This document shows positions 10,987-24,399 of a DNA stretch of 64,000 bases, piece by piece. The notes beneath the pieces are model-generated. The model was not told the DNA's origin, searched no databases, and saw only the letters and a program-made list of their open reading frames with translations. Source of the DNA: Knoxdaviesia capensis (lineage: Eukaryota > Ascomycota > Sordariomycetes > Microascales > Gondwanamycetaceae); the NCBI GenBank assembly GCA_001510575.1, contig LNGK01000008.1, positions 2,689,044-2,753,043 on the forward strand. Direction: 5' to 3'. Within the stretch, counting starts at the first letter, position 1, and the number at the start of each line of letters is the position of its first letter. A program made the position numbers and the translations under genes.

Positions 10987-13855
10987 GGCGAAGGGATAAG
11001 GAGGGATGCTGGAAAGGAGAGTCGTAAAGTTCGTTGATATCAATTTAATTGAAGGTTTTTTTGGGTGTTTGGTTTGATTTGTGAGGCACTTCCAGCGGCC
11101 TGTAGAAGCAAGATTTGGGTGAGGTGAGGAATGGTGTCGGATTGGGGCCAGTGAGGGAGGTGGTGCAAGATGGACGAGCCAGTCAGCACGATCCACGTGC
11201 AGAGAAGAATATGGTAGTAGGATCAAATATACCGGGAAGATAGAAAACAAAAAGCAAAAGAGTGAAATATGTGTGAGTTGTAAACAGATTATAGAAAGGG
11301 GAAAGCACGACGTTGAAGTCTAGGCTCCAATGAAGATTATGGAATGTTTAGATAGGTTCTTGATCGATCAAAGAGGAGAGAGCAAGGCGGCAGAACCGTC
11401 GGTCTCACATGGTCGACAAGGCATTTAGAGACCGGGAGAGAAGGAGACAGTGGTGGGCGGGAATTTGAATTCCATGGTTATGATATTTCAAGTCGGGACG
11501 GAGGAGAAAAATGTGAAGAACTCGGTGAAGCCCAGCCGGTCCGATGAGACTCGCGATCGGGGGATAGCGGCGGTCGGAACGGTTCGCGTGATCCGAGCAG
11601 ATTCAAGGAAGAGCTGCAAATACGCGCGTAGTGAAACTGAAAGGAGATGCTCGTGCTCAAATTTCGCGAGGGAGGGAGAGAACGAAGGGCTAAAAGAAGC
11701 GACGATTCCTAGAAATCACAGCCCAAAACGGCAGTTGAGAGAATATCAGATATCGGCCTGGCCTGGCATTGGGAGCAAGTGGAAACAAATCGTGGGGAAA
11801 AGGTGAGGAGAGCCTAAAAGAGGAACCACGGCAGACAAAAAAAAAGCACAGCAGAAAAAGACGGTAGTGATTGGGTGCCACGTCGATCATGCACGTACAG
11901 GTAAAGTGGACGAGGCTCGGCGAAGGACCTGGCGTGGAGACACCCCCAAAAAAGCGCCAGACGAATGAAAAGTCAAGATGCGGAACCGACGTGCATACGA
12001 TTTGCTGCAAGCTCTCAATGTCGTTTTTGGCCGGGCTGTGTGGCGTTCAAACAGCTGCTACTCAGAATACCCAAAAACGGCAATTCAACTGCAGTGGCGT
12101 TATATTAGGCGTCGAGATAACCTTTAGGGAAGATGTGTAAAGGGATCCGGCACAGATGAAGGTTGCGTTGTCGCGATGTGGATATGAGTATATGCGCGCC
12201 TGGCTGACGGTGGCAGATTGCAATTTGCTGGTGATCTGTTTGTCTGTATCTTTGGTGAGTTGGCAGCTCGATATACCAAACGGGATTTCTGGGGGCCGGG
12301 TTTCCCCTTGCAGACTGACACACGACAAGCAACTCTTCAAGGGCGCGTATAACAATGCCTGGCAGCTGATGCGAGGAGAAATCAGAGAAGAGGAAAAGGG
12401 CCAGAGACATACAGTGACAGTGACACGACGACACCGGTTGAAGCGAGAGACAGTCGGAAAGGAGAAGCTGGTGGCAACGGCTGTTTCAGGAGAAGATCGC
12501 TGTGTTCGCACTTACGAAAAAAAGAGGCGCGCGTTGATTGAAGCTCGGGTCGGCTATGGGAAAGGCAGAATGCATGAAATTCGGCGGCGGGGACCAGAGC
12601 GTTTGGGGAATTAAGACGAAACACAAAAAAGAAGCAGAACAAAGAGAGCGAGACTATGGCAATGAGTGGACAGATAGATATTGTATCAGATTATTTATTA
12701 GATTGAAATCTTGTAGTTAAGACATGAAAAACGAGTGAGCTGGTTGAAGATGTATCAATGAGGCCAAGGAGAAGAAGAAAGGGAAAAAGTGAAGATCTCG
12801 AGAAATTAGCCAGAAAGGAGAAGATCATAAGAGACGAGAAGAAGAAAATGACCAGAAAAAAAAAGAAAGTAATTAGGTAACCCTCACTTTCCAGGTCCGT
12901 GGAAATATAATGGAGCTGTGTGTCCGGGGTGGAAATGGAAGCCACAACCCAGCCTGACAACGATGTTTGGCCCATGTCACAGTTGTGAGCAGGGGGAGGA
13001 ACGTTCAATATGGTGCCTTCCCAGCCAAGATCACCATCCAACAGGCCACCAGACTGCAGATAAACCGGTAAGGAGCGACTGACAGTTGTCTAGGACTTTT
13101 CAAACCATGAGCTATGGGCTGTTAAACAGGCATCTGCCAACACCTTCCCGAATCACTTAGAAGCTGGATGTTGAGCTTCTATGAACTTCACGAACCAAGG
13201 GACAGATGCGGCATATAAGTCAGCAGGACCGGATATAGCTTTCTTCAGCAACTTCTGAATCCGTACGGTACATCCAATATAGAGTATCCATCTGGCACAA
13301 CCAGAGACTTGTGTATGATTACACAAACTCCCCAAACTCTCATCCCCTCTCTGTATCCCCTCGCCATGCCACATTCGATTCGCTGATCAGCAGCCGCTCT
13401 TCGAAGATGGGCTTTGAAGAGAGTGCACTTGAGATCGCCCGGGCAATCGCTCCGAAACTGGACAGCGGATGTACGACCGCTCGGTGTGGGCCCTCTTCTT
13501 AGTGCTGCCCCTAGATACACTCCGTCAGACCACGAAGCTCCTCGTGAAAGGAAATACGGCCCTTGCAGACAATATCAGAAGCACCAGTCGCTAGCACCGA
13601 GGCCTAGTGAGTATCGGCATGGGGGACGTCCTACCGTGTGACGAGAAGCCCGGCACGCATAACCTCACGGAGCCGGCGCCACAATCACAATTACCACTGT
13701 GCAAGCAGGCCCCGGATAGAGATATCCGCTGCGTCGTGGCCGGCAACAGCTCCTCTTAGCGAGCATTGGACTGTCCGTTAACTGGGACACGGTGAGCTAA
13801 CTTGACTCACATCGTTAGATGTTGAGTGCAACCCTAACCCTAAGTCAAACTACAT
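10987..13855. other. Intergenic region between the GAS2 gene and the transposon block
   Basis: This holds the probable promoter of the minus-strand GAS2 gene (about 10987-12700) and about 1 kb before the Copia element. Short frames exist but none looks like a conserved protein. A minus-strand frame at 13153-13374 ends in a fairly ordinary-looking peptide (LLKKAISGPADLYAASVPWF) and could be a gene scrap, but it cannot be supported further. A doubled CCCTAA sequence lies at about 13832-13844. CpA/TpG is normal here, unlike in the adjoining element. Confidence 0.5.
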
Positions 13856-13860
13856 GGGTG
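13856..13860. repeat. Target-site duplication GGGTG (left copy)
   Basis: The five bases before the left Copia LTR are GGGTG, and the five after the right LTR (29318-29322) are the same. A perfect 5-bp duplication is typical of Ty1/Copia integration and fixes both ends of the element. Confidence 0.95.
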
Positions 13861-14057
13861 TGTGAGGAAGGACGGAAATGCGTGGATCACGTGACCAGTG
13901 GGCTGAAGCCTGGTTCTGGCTAGCCTATAAATGCTGGACTTCTATTTATTTCTAGTCTAGCCCATTTCTTCCTCCTACATAAAACTTTTTATATAGATAT
14001 TTAATTATTAAGTTTATTTCCATTAACTTATCTATTTTCCTCATTAGTCAGCTAACA
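13861..14057 (+). repeat. Copia 5' LTR
   Basis: 197 bp, TGTGAGGAAGG...GCTAACA. The U3 part carries the palindrome TCACGTGA (13887-13894) and a TATAAAT box (13926-13932). The first ~80 bp keep TG and CA; the second half shows CA-to-TA and TG-to-TA changes relative to the right LTR, so RIP begins within the LTR. Confidence 0.95.
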
Positions 14058-17000
14058 GATTATAAGACTAAGTTCAATCTAAGTAAGACAGTGTATTTAT
14101 CTTTTATTTCTTTTATTCTTATTATTTTTTTTTCTCTCTTATTTTCTATAAGCTAGCAATTAGCCTATAAAGCCATTAGTATTATAACAATTACAAATTA
14201 ATAATAAATCGTAGTAGCCGTCGCCGTCTAACCGCCCCTAACACAGTTACGGACTTAGTTACTCCTTAACATTCCTAAGTTTTAACTCCGTTAACGCTAA
14301 CGGAATTCTCGCGTTCCCCTTCTCCCGTTTCTAATTCTAATTCTAATTAGAGATTAATTACTAACACTAAATATTAATAATCCCAACTAGTTCCTAATAA
14401 AAAGTCCATAATTCCGAGTTTTCCCGGTCTTTTTCGCGTGCCTACTATAAACGTAAACGCACCTCCTATACCGAACCGACCTCCTTCCGCCTATATAGTA
14501 TTATCCCCGCTAATATAATCTATTATTATAGAGGATTTTATTCCTTCGCCTATAACTAGTATAGATTAAGTAATCGATCTTTCTAAATAGAAGTAGACAC
14601 TTAATTAATAATACTAGCTAATAGATAGCCGCACTTAGCGTACGTAGGCTTTATCTTTCCATACTATAATTATCCGTACTAGTTTAAAGCCTAATAATTT
14701 CGGTTATCTTAATAAGTAAAACGATTTACTCGTAAGAGGTAAAATATTAAAGAATATATCTAGTATTATAAGATAAATTATAGTTAATAATATAAATATT
14801 TCTAATATCTAGAATAAGTTATCCGATCGTTTTAACCGTAATAGCTAGAAGACTAAGTTCTAAGTATTAGAAGACCTATTAGATATTAGTACTTATACGA
14901 TAAAGAAAGGTAAAAAGTTCGTTACTTTTCTTTCGCGCTTCGACTAAAAGTAATTAGAGGTTTAGCGTCATAGAGCTAAAGTTACTAATAAGATTAGAAC
15001 CGTTTTACTACTAATAGTAGCGAAGGATACTTTTAATACTAAAACGTAAGTTACTACGCGGATTATAGTATAGTTAGATAGGACTTCGGACGAGTACTAT
15101 AGACTATTAGTATAGTTATTCTAGGAACGAGAGAGGGTTACGAAGGACCTAAAAAAGTTAGATAGAAGAGATAATTCTAAGTCCGATAATAAGTAGGGTA
15201 TAAATAATAATAATAATACCCGTAATAGTAGTACTAGCTAGAGTAACTAGAAGAAGCCCGGTTTATAACCTATAATCCGATATAGATACTATAACCGTCT
15301 TAGCTATAAAGAGCGCGACTACCGGATTAAAGCTCGTAAGTAATAATAATAATAGTAGAAGTCTTCTACTATACTTAGTAACGTAAACGCAAGCGCGAAT
15401 GTAACTAGTTATAAAAGAGTTATAAGCGCGATAGTAATAACCGATAATACGTTTAAGAGATATCGAAAGACTATAAGTAAGTCTTCCCTTTCTTCTTCTT
15501 TTCCTATTAATACTATAAAATATTTTAAAGAAGTAATTAGCTATAACCTATTTACCTACTTATTAAGCTATTCTAGAACGGATTAGTTATTTAATATAGG
15601 TACGTCTATATACTCTATAAACGATAAGCGATAGTTCGAGAAAGGGACTATTAAAGAGACTCGTATACGTATAATTATAGGCGGAGGACCTATCTATATT
15701 ATAAAGCGTAGAAATGTTATTATTAATATTAAGACTTCGTCTAGTATTATTTCTATACGTATTAAAGATATTTTACTAACTATAATGTTTCTGATTTATA
15801 TCTTTAGCGGTAAAGTTCTATACCGTAATAGAGGTAAGATTCTAGGTAATAGTATTTTTAATACTAAAGACGTCTTGATTTCCGAGATTAATATAGAAAG
15901 TCGAGGGTTCTTTATACGAGTTATATCTTCCGGAGAACCTATAATAAAGAAGCCCATATCTGCTTCTATTATACGGAAGCCCCTATGTGCCCCTATTATT
16001 CGTAAGTCTATACTAGAGGAGACCGTCTCTTAAAACCCGTCTAAGGAGACTAATTATAAATTATCTAGTTATTATAGTCACCCTATAAAAGACTATAAAG
16101 TTAGTTCTAGATATCCCCCCTTAAAAGATATTCGTAGTTATAATTATTACTACTAGAATAATAATTTTAGTTCTAGGCGTCCCCCCGTAAAAGACGCCCG
16201 TAGTATGCGTTACTATTAGAAAAACGCTAGTTCTAGTAGTCTCTATATAAAAGACTAGCATTCGTCTAATTATTCTAATAAACGAACTAATATTAATCGA
16301 TACCTAAAAGCTTTACGTAAGTATTAAGTATACGTTAACGCTTACGCCTAATATATAAACGACTAGGATATCTAAGTGCCGAGGTTCTCCTAAAGATATT
16401 ATAGTCTATTAAAGGAGTATTAGTAGATAAGTTAAGTATAAAAGCGTATATTAACGATTTAGGCCTATATAAGGCGTGCGAGATCTCGAAGATCTCGAAG
16501 TTTAGGCTAAAAGATAGACGAATAAGGGCTAAACGTATTAGCTAAGTACTATATTACGACGTTACTAAGATATTAGTATAAACTTTTAAAGGAGAGAGGT
16601 ACTTTCTAGTTATTATAGATAATTTTTCTAAAATAAAATTTATCTATATTTTAGATAAAAAGTTAAAGGCCGGTAACGAAATTAAGAATATAATTTAGTA
16701 TATAATAAATATTACCGATTCTATTCCGGAGTTAATTATTATAGATAATAGGACGGACGTATAGATTAAGATAATTACTAAGTTTACGAATAGAATTAGT
16801 TCGAAAGTTAATCCCTCCCTAGCTTATAGCTATACCTATAACGGTAGCGCTAAACGAGCTATAAAAGAACTAGTAATTCGTATAAGAGTAACTATAATAT
16901 AGTAAAGTATTCTAATATATCTATAGGGATATATCTTAGAAGCCGTTACTTAACTAATTAATTTAACCGTTAATAGCTACGGTTCTAGTCCTACGGAACG

Positions 17001-17719
17001 TTAGTAGAGCTAGATACCCGTAGCTAAATAGGATTTTTAGCCGAATATTATATACCTACGAACTTTAGGTTCCTATATAATTATTTACGTGCCTATAGAG
17101 GTTAGAGCGCGTATAAATAATACTAATTTACCTAGTAAATTTACTTTACGAGGAGAATTTAGCCTATTAGTTAGTTACTAAGGTATATATTTATATAAAG
17201 TATAGGTACTTAAATTTCAAAAAGTCTAGATTTTATCTAATATAAGAATCCTTAAAGACTTAGAAGAAAAACTACCTAATATACTAAAGTTATAGCCGAA
17301 GGGAACTTTCGCTAAAAAGAAGATTACGCGTATAGTTACTTAGAATAGAGACTAGGTAGATTTCGATAACCTAGTTATCGCCTATAAGCATAATAATCTA
17401 GTACGACGACTTACTAAAAGGAGTTCGGATACTAGTCCTAACGCTATTAATTTAATAACTTACGTTAACGAATCTTTAGATTAGCTCGTAGATTAGCCCG
17501 ATAATTCGATTAAGGCTAGCTTTTCTAATCCGATAACGATAATATTAGCTCTAAGGGGCGCGAATGCTAACGAATAGTTAGATACTAGACTTATAGAATT
17601 AATAAATATATTTAACCGTAGAGTCTTCGAATTCGTTAAGTTACTACCGTCCGGATATAGGCCGATTACGGCTAAATAGGTACTAAAGTCTAAATGCGAT
17701 AAGTATAGATAGATTATTA
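14058..17719 (+). pseudogene. Copia gag, protease, integrase and start of RT (RIP-inactivated)
   Basis: Reading the plus strand with TAG taken as former CAG recovers Copia-like protein. A CCHC zinc knuckle is at 15281-15322, where all four ligands (three Cys, one His) now read as tyrosine (TGC or CAT changed to TAC or TAT). A protease-like region follows at about 15550-15960, overlapping a short surviving frame at 15785-16033. Integrase core is at about 16590-17130, beginning YFLVIIDNFSK and including a proline/threonine/arginine motif that matches the usual SPTER segment. The first RT residues (GYRPITAKQVLKSK) are at about 17650-17710, where the nested element cuts in after IIKR. Stops occur throughout. 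Confidence 0.85.
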
Positions 17720-17723
17720 AACG

Positions 17724-18006
17724 TGTGATTCCTAGATATATAGTCTAAAGGACTAATAAATGAGTTATAATTATAAGGCACGTATAGAGAAATATATATA
17801 AAGGGAAGCTTGAATTTTTTCTATCTTAAGATATTTCCTATGAAAGCGCGGTAGATATCTACCTTTTATAGGTCTTTTACTAGCTCTTTAAGGTATTTAT
17901 ATATATATAGATATATACCTAAATACTTACTACTAGGTAGTATCTACGTATATTAGTATACGTTTATACGTAATTATAATATACTCTAACCTATTAGGGA
18001 TCTATA
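17724..18006 (-). repeat. Gypsy 3' LTR (element is on the minus strand)
   Basis: 283 bp. It differs from the partner LTR at about 16 sites, all transitions, with no indel. Here the changes to TA lie mainly in the right-hand part (17899-18000), whereas the partner keeps TG and CA there. CCGC in the partner is CTAC here, so CpG is also occasionally hit. Confidence 0.93.
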
Positions 18007-18024
18007 AGATCCCCTTTCTTAACT
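18007..18024 (-). other. Polypurine tract of the Gypsy element
   Basis: On the minus strand AAGAAAGGGGATCT lies directly against the LTR. It is the expected plus-strand primer site and confirms that this is the 3' end of a minus-strand element. Confidence 0.75.
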
Positions 18025-18249
18025 AGATCGTCCGCGATCTACCTTTAACTAGTAAAGGATATTAAAAGGACTTCCCTTTATATAGTTTTATACTCGTACT
18101 ACGAGCGGTTTTTAATTATTTTTATGTTTTTCTAGGGGTCCTCTTTTTTATCCTTTTCGACTTTTCTAAGCGTATAGAAAGAAATATAATATAAAGCGAG
18201 TCTAAATAGTAGTTAGATAGGAATAATAATAGTAATCGATAGGAAAATA

Positions 18250-19400
18250 GGTATCTAGTATAATAAAGGGGAACTTCCTATTTATAGCGTTTCGGGTAGC
18301 TATAGGTACCGTTTTATCCGTCTAACGATATAAATACCTTAGTATTAGATAGTATTAGGGGGGATTAAGAATACTACGATACCTAGTCGGATAGTAANGA
18401 TAGTAACGGCCTATACTATACTATATAGGTAGCGATTACGTAACTCGTCTACCTATTATTAGTTAATATAGGCGGGCGCTACGCTAGGGAATTAGGCTAT
18501 AAAGGTAGCGGGGACCGGGGCGTTAGGGAAAGGGGGTGCTATTACGATAGCGGTAGCTACTATTAGCGCGGCTATTAGCGTAAATACCGGTATTATAGGT
18601 ATAACGGCGGCTCTACTAGCTAGTATTAGTATAGTAACGGCTAGTATAACGGGTACTACTACTAGCGGAGCTACCGTAGGTACCGGCGGGGGTCCTCCCT
18701 TAATAATATTAATTTCGGTGCCCTCGGTAGCCGAAAAGAAAGGTAATATATATACTAAGGTCGGGGCTAACGCTAAAGCCGTACGCCGTAGGCGTATAAT
18801 AGTCGGTTAAATAGGTACGAGGTATCCCGCGAAGGTATATAGTATAGCTACGGTATTAATAAAACGGCTCGCGTTATTAAATTCTTCGTTATTTAACTTC
18901 CGATTAGCGGCCGTAGCGCTTCTATTATAGACGAATAGATACTTAGCTACGGCGATATCCCGTAGCGCTCGGGTTTACGTACTTAGCGTATTAATCTAGT
19001 TCTTATTAGTATCTATAAAGGTATCTATTTCGGCTAATATATTACTAGGTACCCGGTAATTAGCTTAATAGTTATAGTATTCGATATAAGTATTCTATAC
19101 GACGTTATTAATAACGTATTAATAATAGAGAATACCTAGGTATTCGATACGTCTTAGTACGTATCGGGTATACGGAATCGGTTTAATAGCTCTAACTATA
19201 GCGGTAACGCGCGGTACGTTCGTAGCGGGAGTAGCGGTAGGGGGAATAGCGGCTATAGTAGGTAATAGAGTATTATTAGCGTTATTATTATTATTATTAG
19301 TAGGCTATTAAGAGACGTTATTATCGTTTATAGTGTGAATAGTAGGCTTAGTAAGTAGAATAGCTATTAATAATACTAGTAATAGAGAGGATAGGTAGGA
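18250..19400 (-). pseudogene. Extra coding-like region of the Gypsy element, downstream of integrase
   Basis: On the minus strand, with TAG read as CAG, a long Ala/Thr/Pro-rich peptide can be followed (for example TRYVLRRIEYLGILYYQYV near 19150), including a hydrophobic Val/Ile/Ala-rich part near 18550-18700. It matches no Gypsy domain I know and would sit after integrase, where a third frame occurs only in some elements. A captured host fragment or a second gag-like frame are alternatives. One ambiguous base is at 18398. Confidence 0.4.
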
Positions 19401-20249
19401 AAGAGATAGTAGTAATAAGAGAGATAAAGAATTATCTAATTCTAAATAGTTTATAGCTAGAGATCGCTAGCTTCTTATATTTCTTCGTTAGTCGTATAAC
19501 TATTCGTTTCTTTATTTATTATAAATAGGGAAGAATTTAGCTTTTTATCGTAAAAGGTAAGGTTATTACGGCGTTTATCGTGCTATAGTAGTCCTTCTAT
19601 TAGCTAATATAGTCCTAATAGCTATTAAACCGGGTAGTTACTAAGAAAAGCGGGTCCTAGAGGACGGAAGGGATAGCCGGATAAAGGACGTTTAGGTTAG
19701 TCGCGGTATTTAGAATATCGTGCTATAGCGGTATTATACTATTCGGTATTAGATAATATAATTAGTACCTCCTTCCCCTCCTTTCGTCGCGTAAATATAG
19801 GAAAGTGCGATAGTTAGCTACGTAAATATAGGTAGCTAGCGTAAAGCGTGGGAATTAGGAATAAAGAAAGGAAGAAAGAAAAAATAGTATGTAGGCGTAG
19901 CGGTAAGTCTAGAGCGTTCTATTAATTATTAATATAGTAAATAGGTTAAAAGTAGGGAAATACGCGGGAAAAAATCGGAAAAAGTATATAAAAGGCGGAA
20001 TATTAGCGGTAATAGCGGTAAAATAAAAAAAGAATAATAAAAGAAAAATTCTAAAAAGGGAAAATAGTATAGCTTAATAATAAGGCGTAGCTAAAAATAA
20101 AAATAAAATAAAGGAAATTAAGATATAGATAGAATTAAGATATAAATAGGGGATAACTATAGAACGAATATTATAAAGGAAAAATAAAATAATAGATAAA
20201 AAATAAAAAAGGAAAGAAATAGTATAAGGTAAGGTAACTATCTACCGAT

Positions 20250-23200
20250 AGACGATAGACGCTTACGATCTAGCTTAAGAAGGCGACGACTAGTATACTA
20301 AAGGCTACGAATAAGCTAGCTATCCTTAACGTACGCTAGGAATAGGTTAAACCTATTATAGCGTTTATCGAGCTAATAACCGCCTAGTAACTCTAGAGTA
20401 TAGGTATTACCCTAGTAAACGTCGATAATAAGCTACGGTCTATTATAGAATAGCTCGTATTTATACTTTTATAGTCGATATCGTAATATCTAGTCGCTTT
20501 TACTAAAAATACGATACGTAGCCTTATCGTTCTATAGTATAGTATAGATATATATTCGGTATACCTTTACGGAGTTAGATAATAAGCGAACGGTCTTAAA
20601 TAACTATCTTTCGCGAGCTAAATCTTACTAGGAGGCGATAACTTCGTCTATAGTAGGCTCCTATTTATATAGCGTAGTAATATAGGTAGCGCTATCGTAG
20701 GGCTCGGTACTAAAAAGTAGGTAATACGGGGAAAAGCTACTTATTTATAGTCTATTTAAGTAGATACGTATAGCTTTAGGAATAATTATTAGCTAATCGA
20801 TATCCTCTCGGTTTTTAATATTAGTACTAGCTAGACGGCTAGCGATATACTTAATTTACCCGTTAAAGCGCTTAACTTAGCTATTCGTCTATAGATAGTA
20901 TATTATTATACGATACTATTATATAGGGGGGTTATAGTTAGCGAGGAAAGTCCTAAATTTATCGGAGTTAAAGGGGGTACCGTTATCGGTAATAATCTTA
21001 ATTAGCGGTCCGAATACTACGTAAATACGTACTACTAGTAACTTCGTAGTAGCTAAGGTACTATTACGAGGGTCTATAGCTACTATAGCGTAGCTAGTAG
21101 TATACTTAACTACCGTTAATAGCTATATCCGTTTATTATTAATAATAAAACGGCTAGTAAAGTCTATTCCCTAGCGTGCTAATAGTCGTACGGTTAGGAT
21201 CGGTTATAGTAATTCCGTTACTTCGGGTAGCTTTTATAATAATTAATATTCCGTATATTATCGAACGGCCTTATTCGTAACTAAAATTAAGTCGGGGTAC
21301 TATACTCGTTTAGCTAATAGCGTATATAGGGTACTAACGCGCGTATAGCCTTCTAGCTTATAGACCTTAATAGCTTCTAAAACGGAGGCCTCGTATGTTA
21401 GTATCTTTATTAGGATACGGTTAATAACGGTATATACTTCGCCGTAAAAGATAGCGAAATAATCCTAAACGAAGGTTAAAGGGATACGATAGGGGAGTAG
21501 ATAGCTATTCTCTAGGTAGTTAATAATATCCTAGATATCGTACTATCTAAGGTCGTCTAACTTCTTAATATTAAGGGCGATTAGCGTATCGTTCGTAGGT
21601 TATTCGGTATTTATAGTATTACTTAGAGGCTATTCGGCGTTATTTTATAGTAGTCGCGCTAGTAAACGTATCTTAAATCGTTAGTTTAGTAGTCTAGGGG
21701 TCTCGTTATTAGTAGTAGGAAAGGCGTCGGTTAACGTGTTATTATCGTTCGTTTTATACCCTTCCTCTTTATTCGTTACGAGCGCTATATTTATATACGG
21801 CCGTAATAACTAATTAGCTAAAATATTAGCCTTACTAGATTAGTAGTAAATACGTATGCTATAGTATACGATTATATTAAGAAATTATAATATTCTAGCT
21901 AGCTATTCCTACTTAGTAATAAAAAGGCGTAGGGTTTTATAATCGGTAATAATAGTAATCTCGGTAGCCTCTAGTTAGCTCCTTTAATACTATAATAATA
22001 TAATAACGGTAAGTATTTCTCTCTCCTAGGTACTATATCGCTACTAGGTCTTCGATAAAACGGCGCTAAAGTACGTAACTAGGCGTAAAACGCTACGTTT
22101 ATTATTAGAATCGCGCTATAGTTAGAATAACGTAGTACCGACGGTATAATTAGAAGCGTCGGTCTCGAGTACCGATAGGAGTATATAATCGTAGTTACGT
22201 AGCTCTAGGAGGGAGGCTATAGTATCGCGAATATCGCGCTAAGCTTATAATAACTCGTTATCTAGCTATACTTATATACCTTTAGGTTTATCTACTCTAA
22301 TATACTTATAGAGTAGGCGCGCTTTATATACGAAGTAGGGGATAAAGCGGCGTAAATAGCTAGCGGTATTTAAAAAGCTACGGATCTTAGTAGTAATAGT
22401 AGGCGCGGGTCTCTTACGGATAGTAGCTACCTTCTTAAGATCGGGACGAATACCGTAGATAGAGATAATTATTCCTAGGAACTTACCTTCTTTAATAAAC
22501 TATTCGTATTTCTTAAGGTTTAATAATAGTCGATAGCGGCTTAATTAGCGTAGAATAGCGACTATTCTCTCGGCTAATTCTATTATTATCTTACCCTAAA
22601 TATAAATATCGTCTAAAAGGCTTATAGTAAAGGCGCGTACCGGCTCGAGGACTTTATTTATAAAACGCTAGAAGGTTATAGGTACGTTTATAAAGCTAAA
22701 TAGTATACGAAGCTATTCGTATTATCTAAAAGGCGTAGAAAACGCTATCTTTAGTATTACCTCGGGGTCTATAACTATCTACTAGAAGCCGTCTTCTAGG
22801 TTAAGAAAGGTATAGAATTAGTATCTAGCGGCCTATTATAGGGAATCCTCGATATTCGGTAGTAGATAGGCTACCTTTCGCGTGACTTCGTTTAACGTAT
22901 AGTAGTTAATTATAAAACGGTATCTAGGCCGGTTATCTCTAGGGAGGGGCTTCTTAGGGGGTAATAGTATAGGTACGGATTATAGGGAGTTAATAGCGTA
23001 TTAAATAATACCGAGTAAGAGTAGTTTATTAGTAAATTCCTTTATAATTTTACGTTAGTAAGGGCTATAGCGGCGTAGGGGGAGAGATCTAGGTTTAGTA
23101 TTAGCGGTCTTAATATTATACTAAGTATAGGCCTTTACGTCTAGTCTAGTATCGAAATACCGTAGAATAAAGACGAAGGTATTATCATTAAAGGCCTTTT

Positions 23201-24300
23201 ATATAATTATTAGGGCTTCGGTATTTACCTTCTTCTATTAGTTTTCTATAATAATACGGGTACTATGAATAATATCGCGCTTTATACGCTCTTTCGTAAG
23301 TAATAGTTACTTCTTATACTCGGGTAATAGCTCTTTATTAAATTTAATAGTTACTTAGTTAGTATTTACCGTTCTAGGAAACGTTTATCGGGGTAAAGGA
23401 GTACTATTATACTATTACTTAGCGAGGTATATAATAAAGGGAAACGATTTAGAGGTAATATAGGAGAGGGTATAGGTATTAGGGTCCGCGGGTAAAATAC
23501 TATAAATATATATTAATAGAGGTAAAGGGAGGTTCTTATCGTAGAAAGAGGTAGGATTATCGTAAAAAGGGGTGATATTATCGTAAGAAGAGGTAATATT
23601 TATTAGACTAGAATCGGTAGTAGAGGTAGTATAGGTAATAGCGATATTATCTCGTCTCTAGGGAGGGTAGAAATATAGAATAACGGGGGAATCGCGTAGG
23701 AGTATAAGCTTTATCATACTATTAGCGTTAGTATAACCGAGCTTCGTAGCTCCGCTTCGGCCGATAGTTAGGTTAGTAAGATAGGTACCGTTAGTAATAA
23801 TACTAGCTACTATAGAAATAACTTCGGATAGTCTATTAATAGTTATTAATCGGAAGGAAATAACGATATCGTTAATAATAGCGAAGCTACTATTACTACT
23901 TAGGCTACTAAGGCGTAGGGGGTTAGCGGACCGGTATAGCGCTAAATAGCGACGGGCGTACGATTTAGAGACGAATACGCTAGCTATTCCGGTATTAATA
24001 AATACTATAAGCGGCGTTCGTTAGTTATTCGTTAGTAAACTAATATAGAGGCGGTATTATTTACGGTATCCTTCGTATCGTAGCTACTTTATTAGTATCT
24101 TACTAATTAACGTTAATTCCTCTATTAAAGGGGTTATAAATAGTATAGAATAGTAAGTAACGTTAGCGAAATAGTTATTATCTACGTCTAAGCCCGTAGC
24201 TTCTAAGAGGGGAGATCTTTTAGGAGATAAGTCTTCTTTCTATATAGGATATATATTATAAATAGCGGGCTTCTTATCCCCTCTCCTATTATTCTGCTAT
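20250..24300 (-). pseudogene. Gypsy pol: RT, RNase H, integrase (RIP-inactivated)
   Basis: Minus strand, order following transcription. RT at about 22560-23010 shows RYRFIINYYTLNEVTRKVAY, then LNLEDGFQQIVIDPE; the active-site strand reads FLDDIYI at about 22600-22620, so its aspartates survive. RNase H at about 21880-22210 shows ETDASNYTVGTTLF and FITKQE. Integrase at about 20950-21240 shows FIINNKRIQLLTVVKYTTSYA and IKIITDNGTPFNSDKF. Frames are broken by TAG codons that correspond to CAG. Boundaries of the protease and the extreme C-terminus are not resolved. Confidence 0.85.
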
Positions 24301-24399
24301 CCTTTATCCGTTATTAGTTTATCTTTATTCCTAGAGGGGTAGGGAGTAGGGGAACGGTATATCTTTCGGTCGTAAGAAGGTCTTCGTAAATAGTTACGG

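Noticed and set aside
13153..13374. Possible gene fragment next to the Copia element
   Set aside because: The peptide looks protein-like over about 40 residues but has no recognisable family, start or splice context.
15785..16033. Open frame of 82 residues inside the Copia element
   Set aside because: It is a surviving piece of the Copia protease region between RIP stops, not an independent gene.
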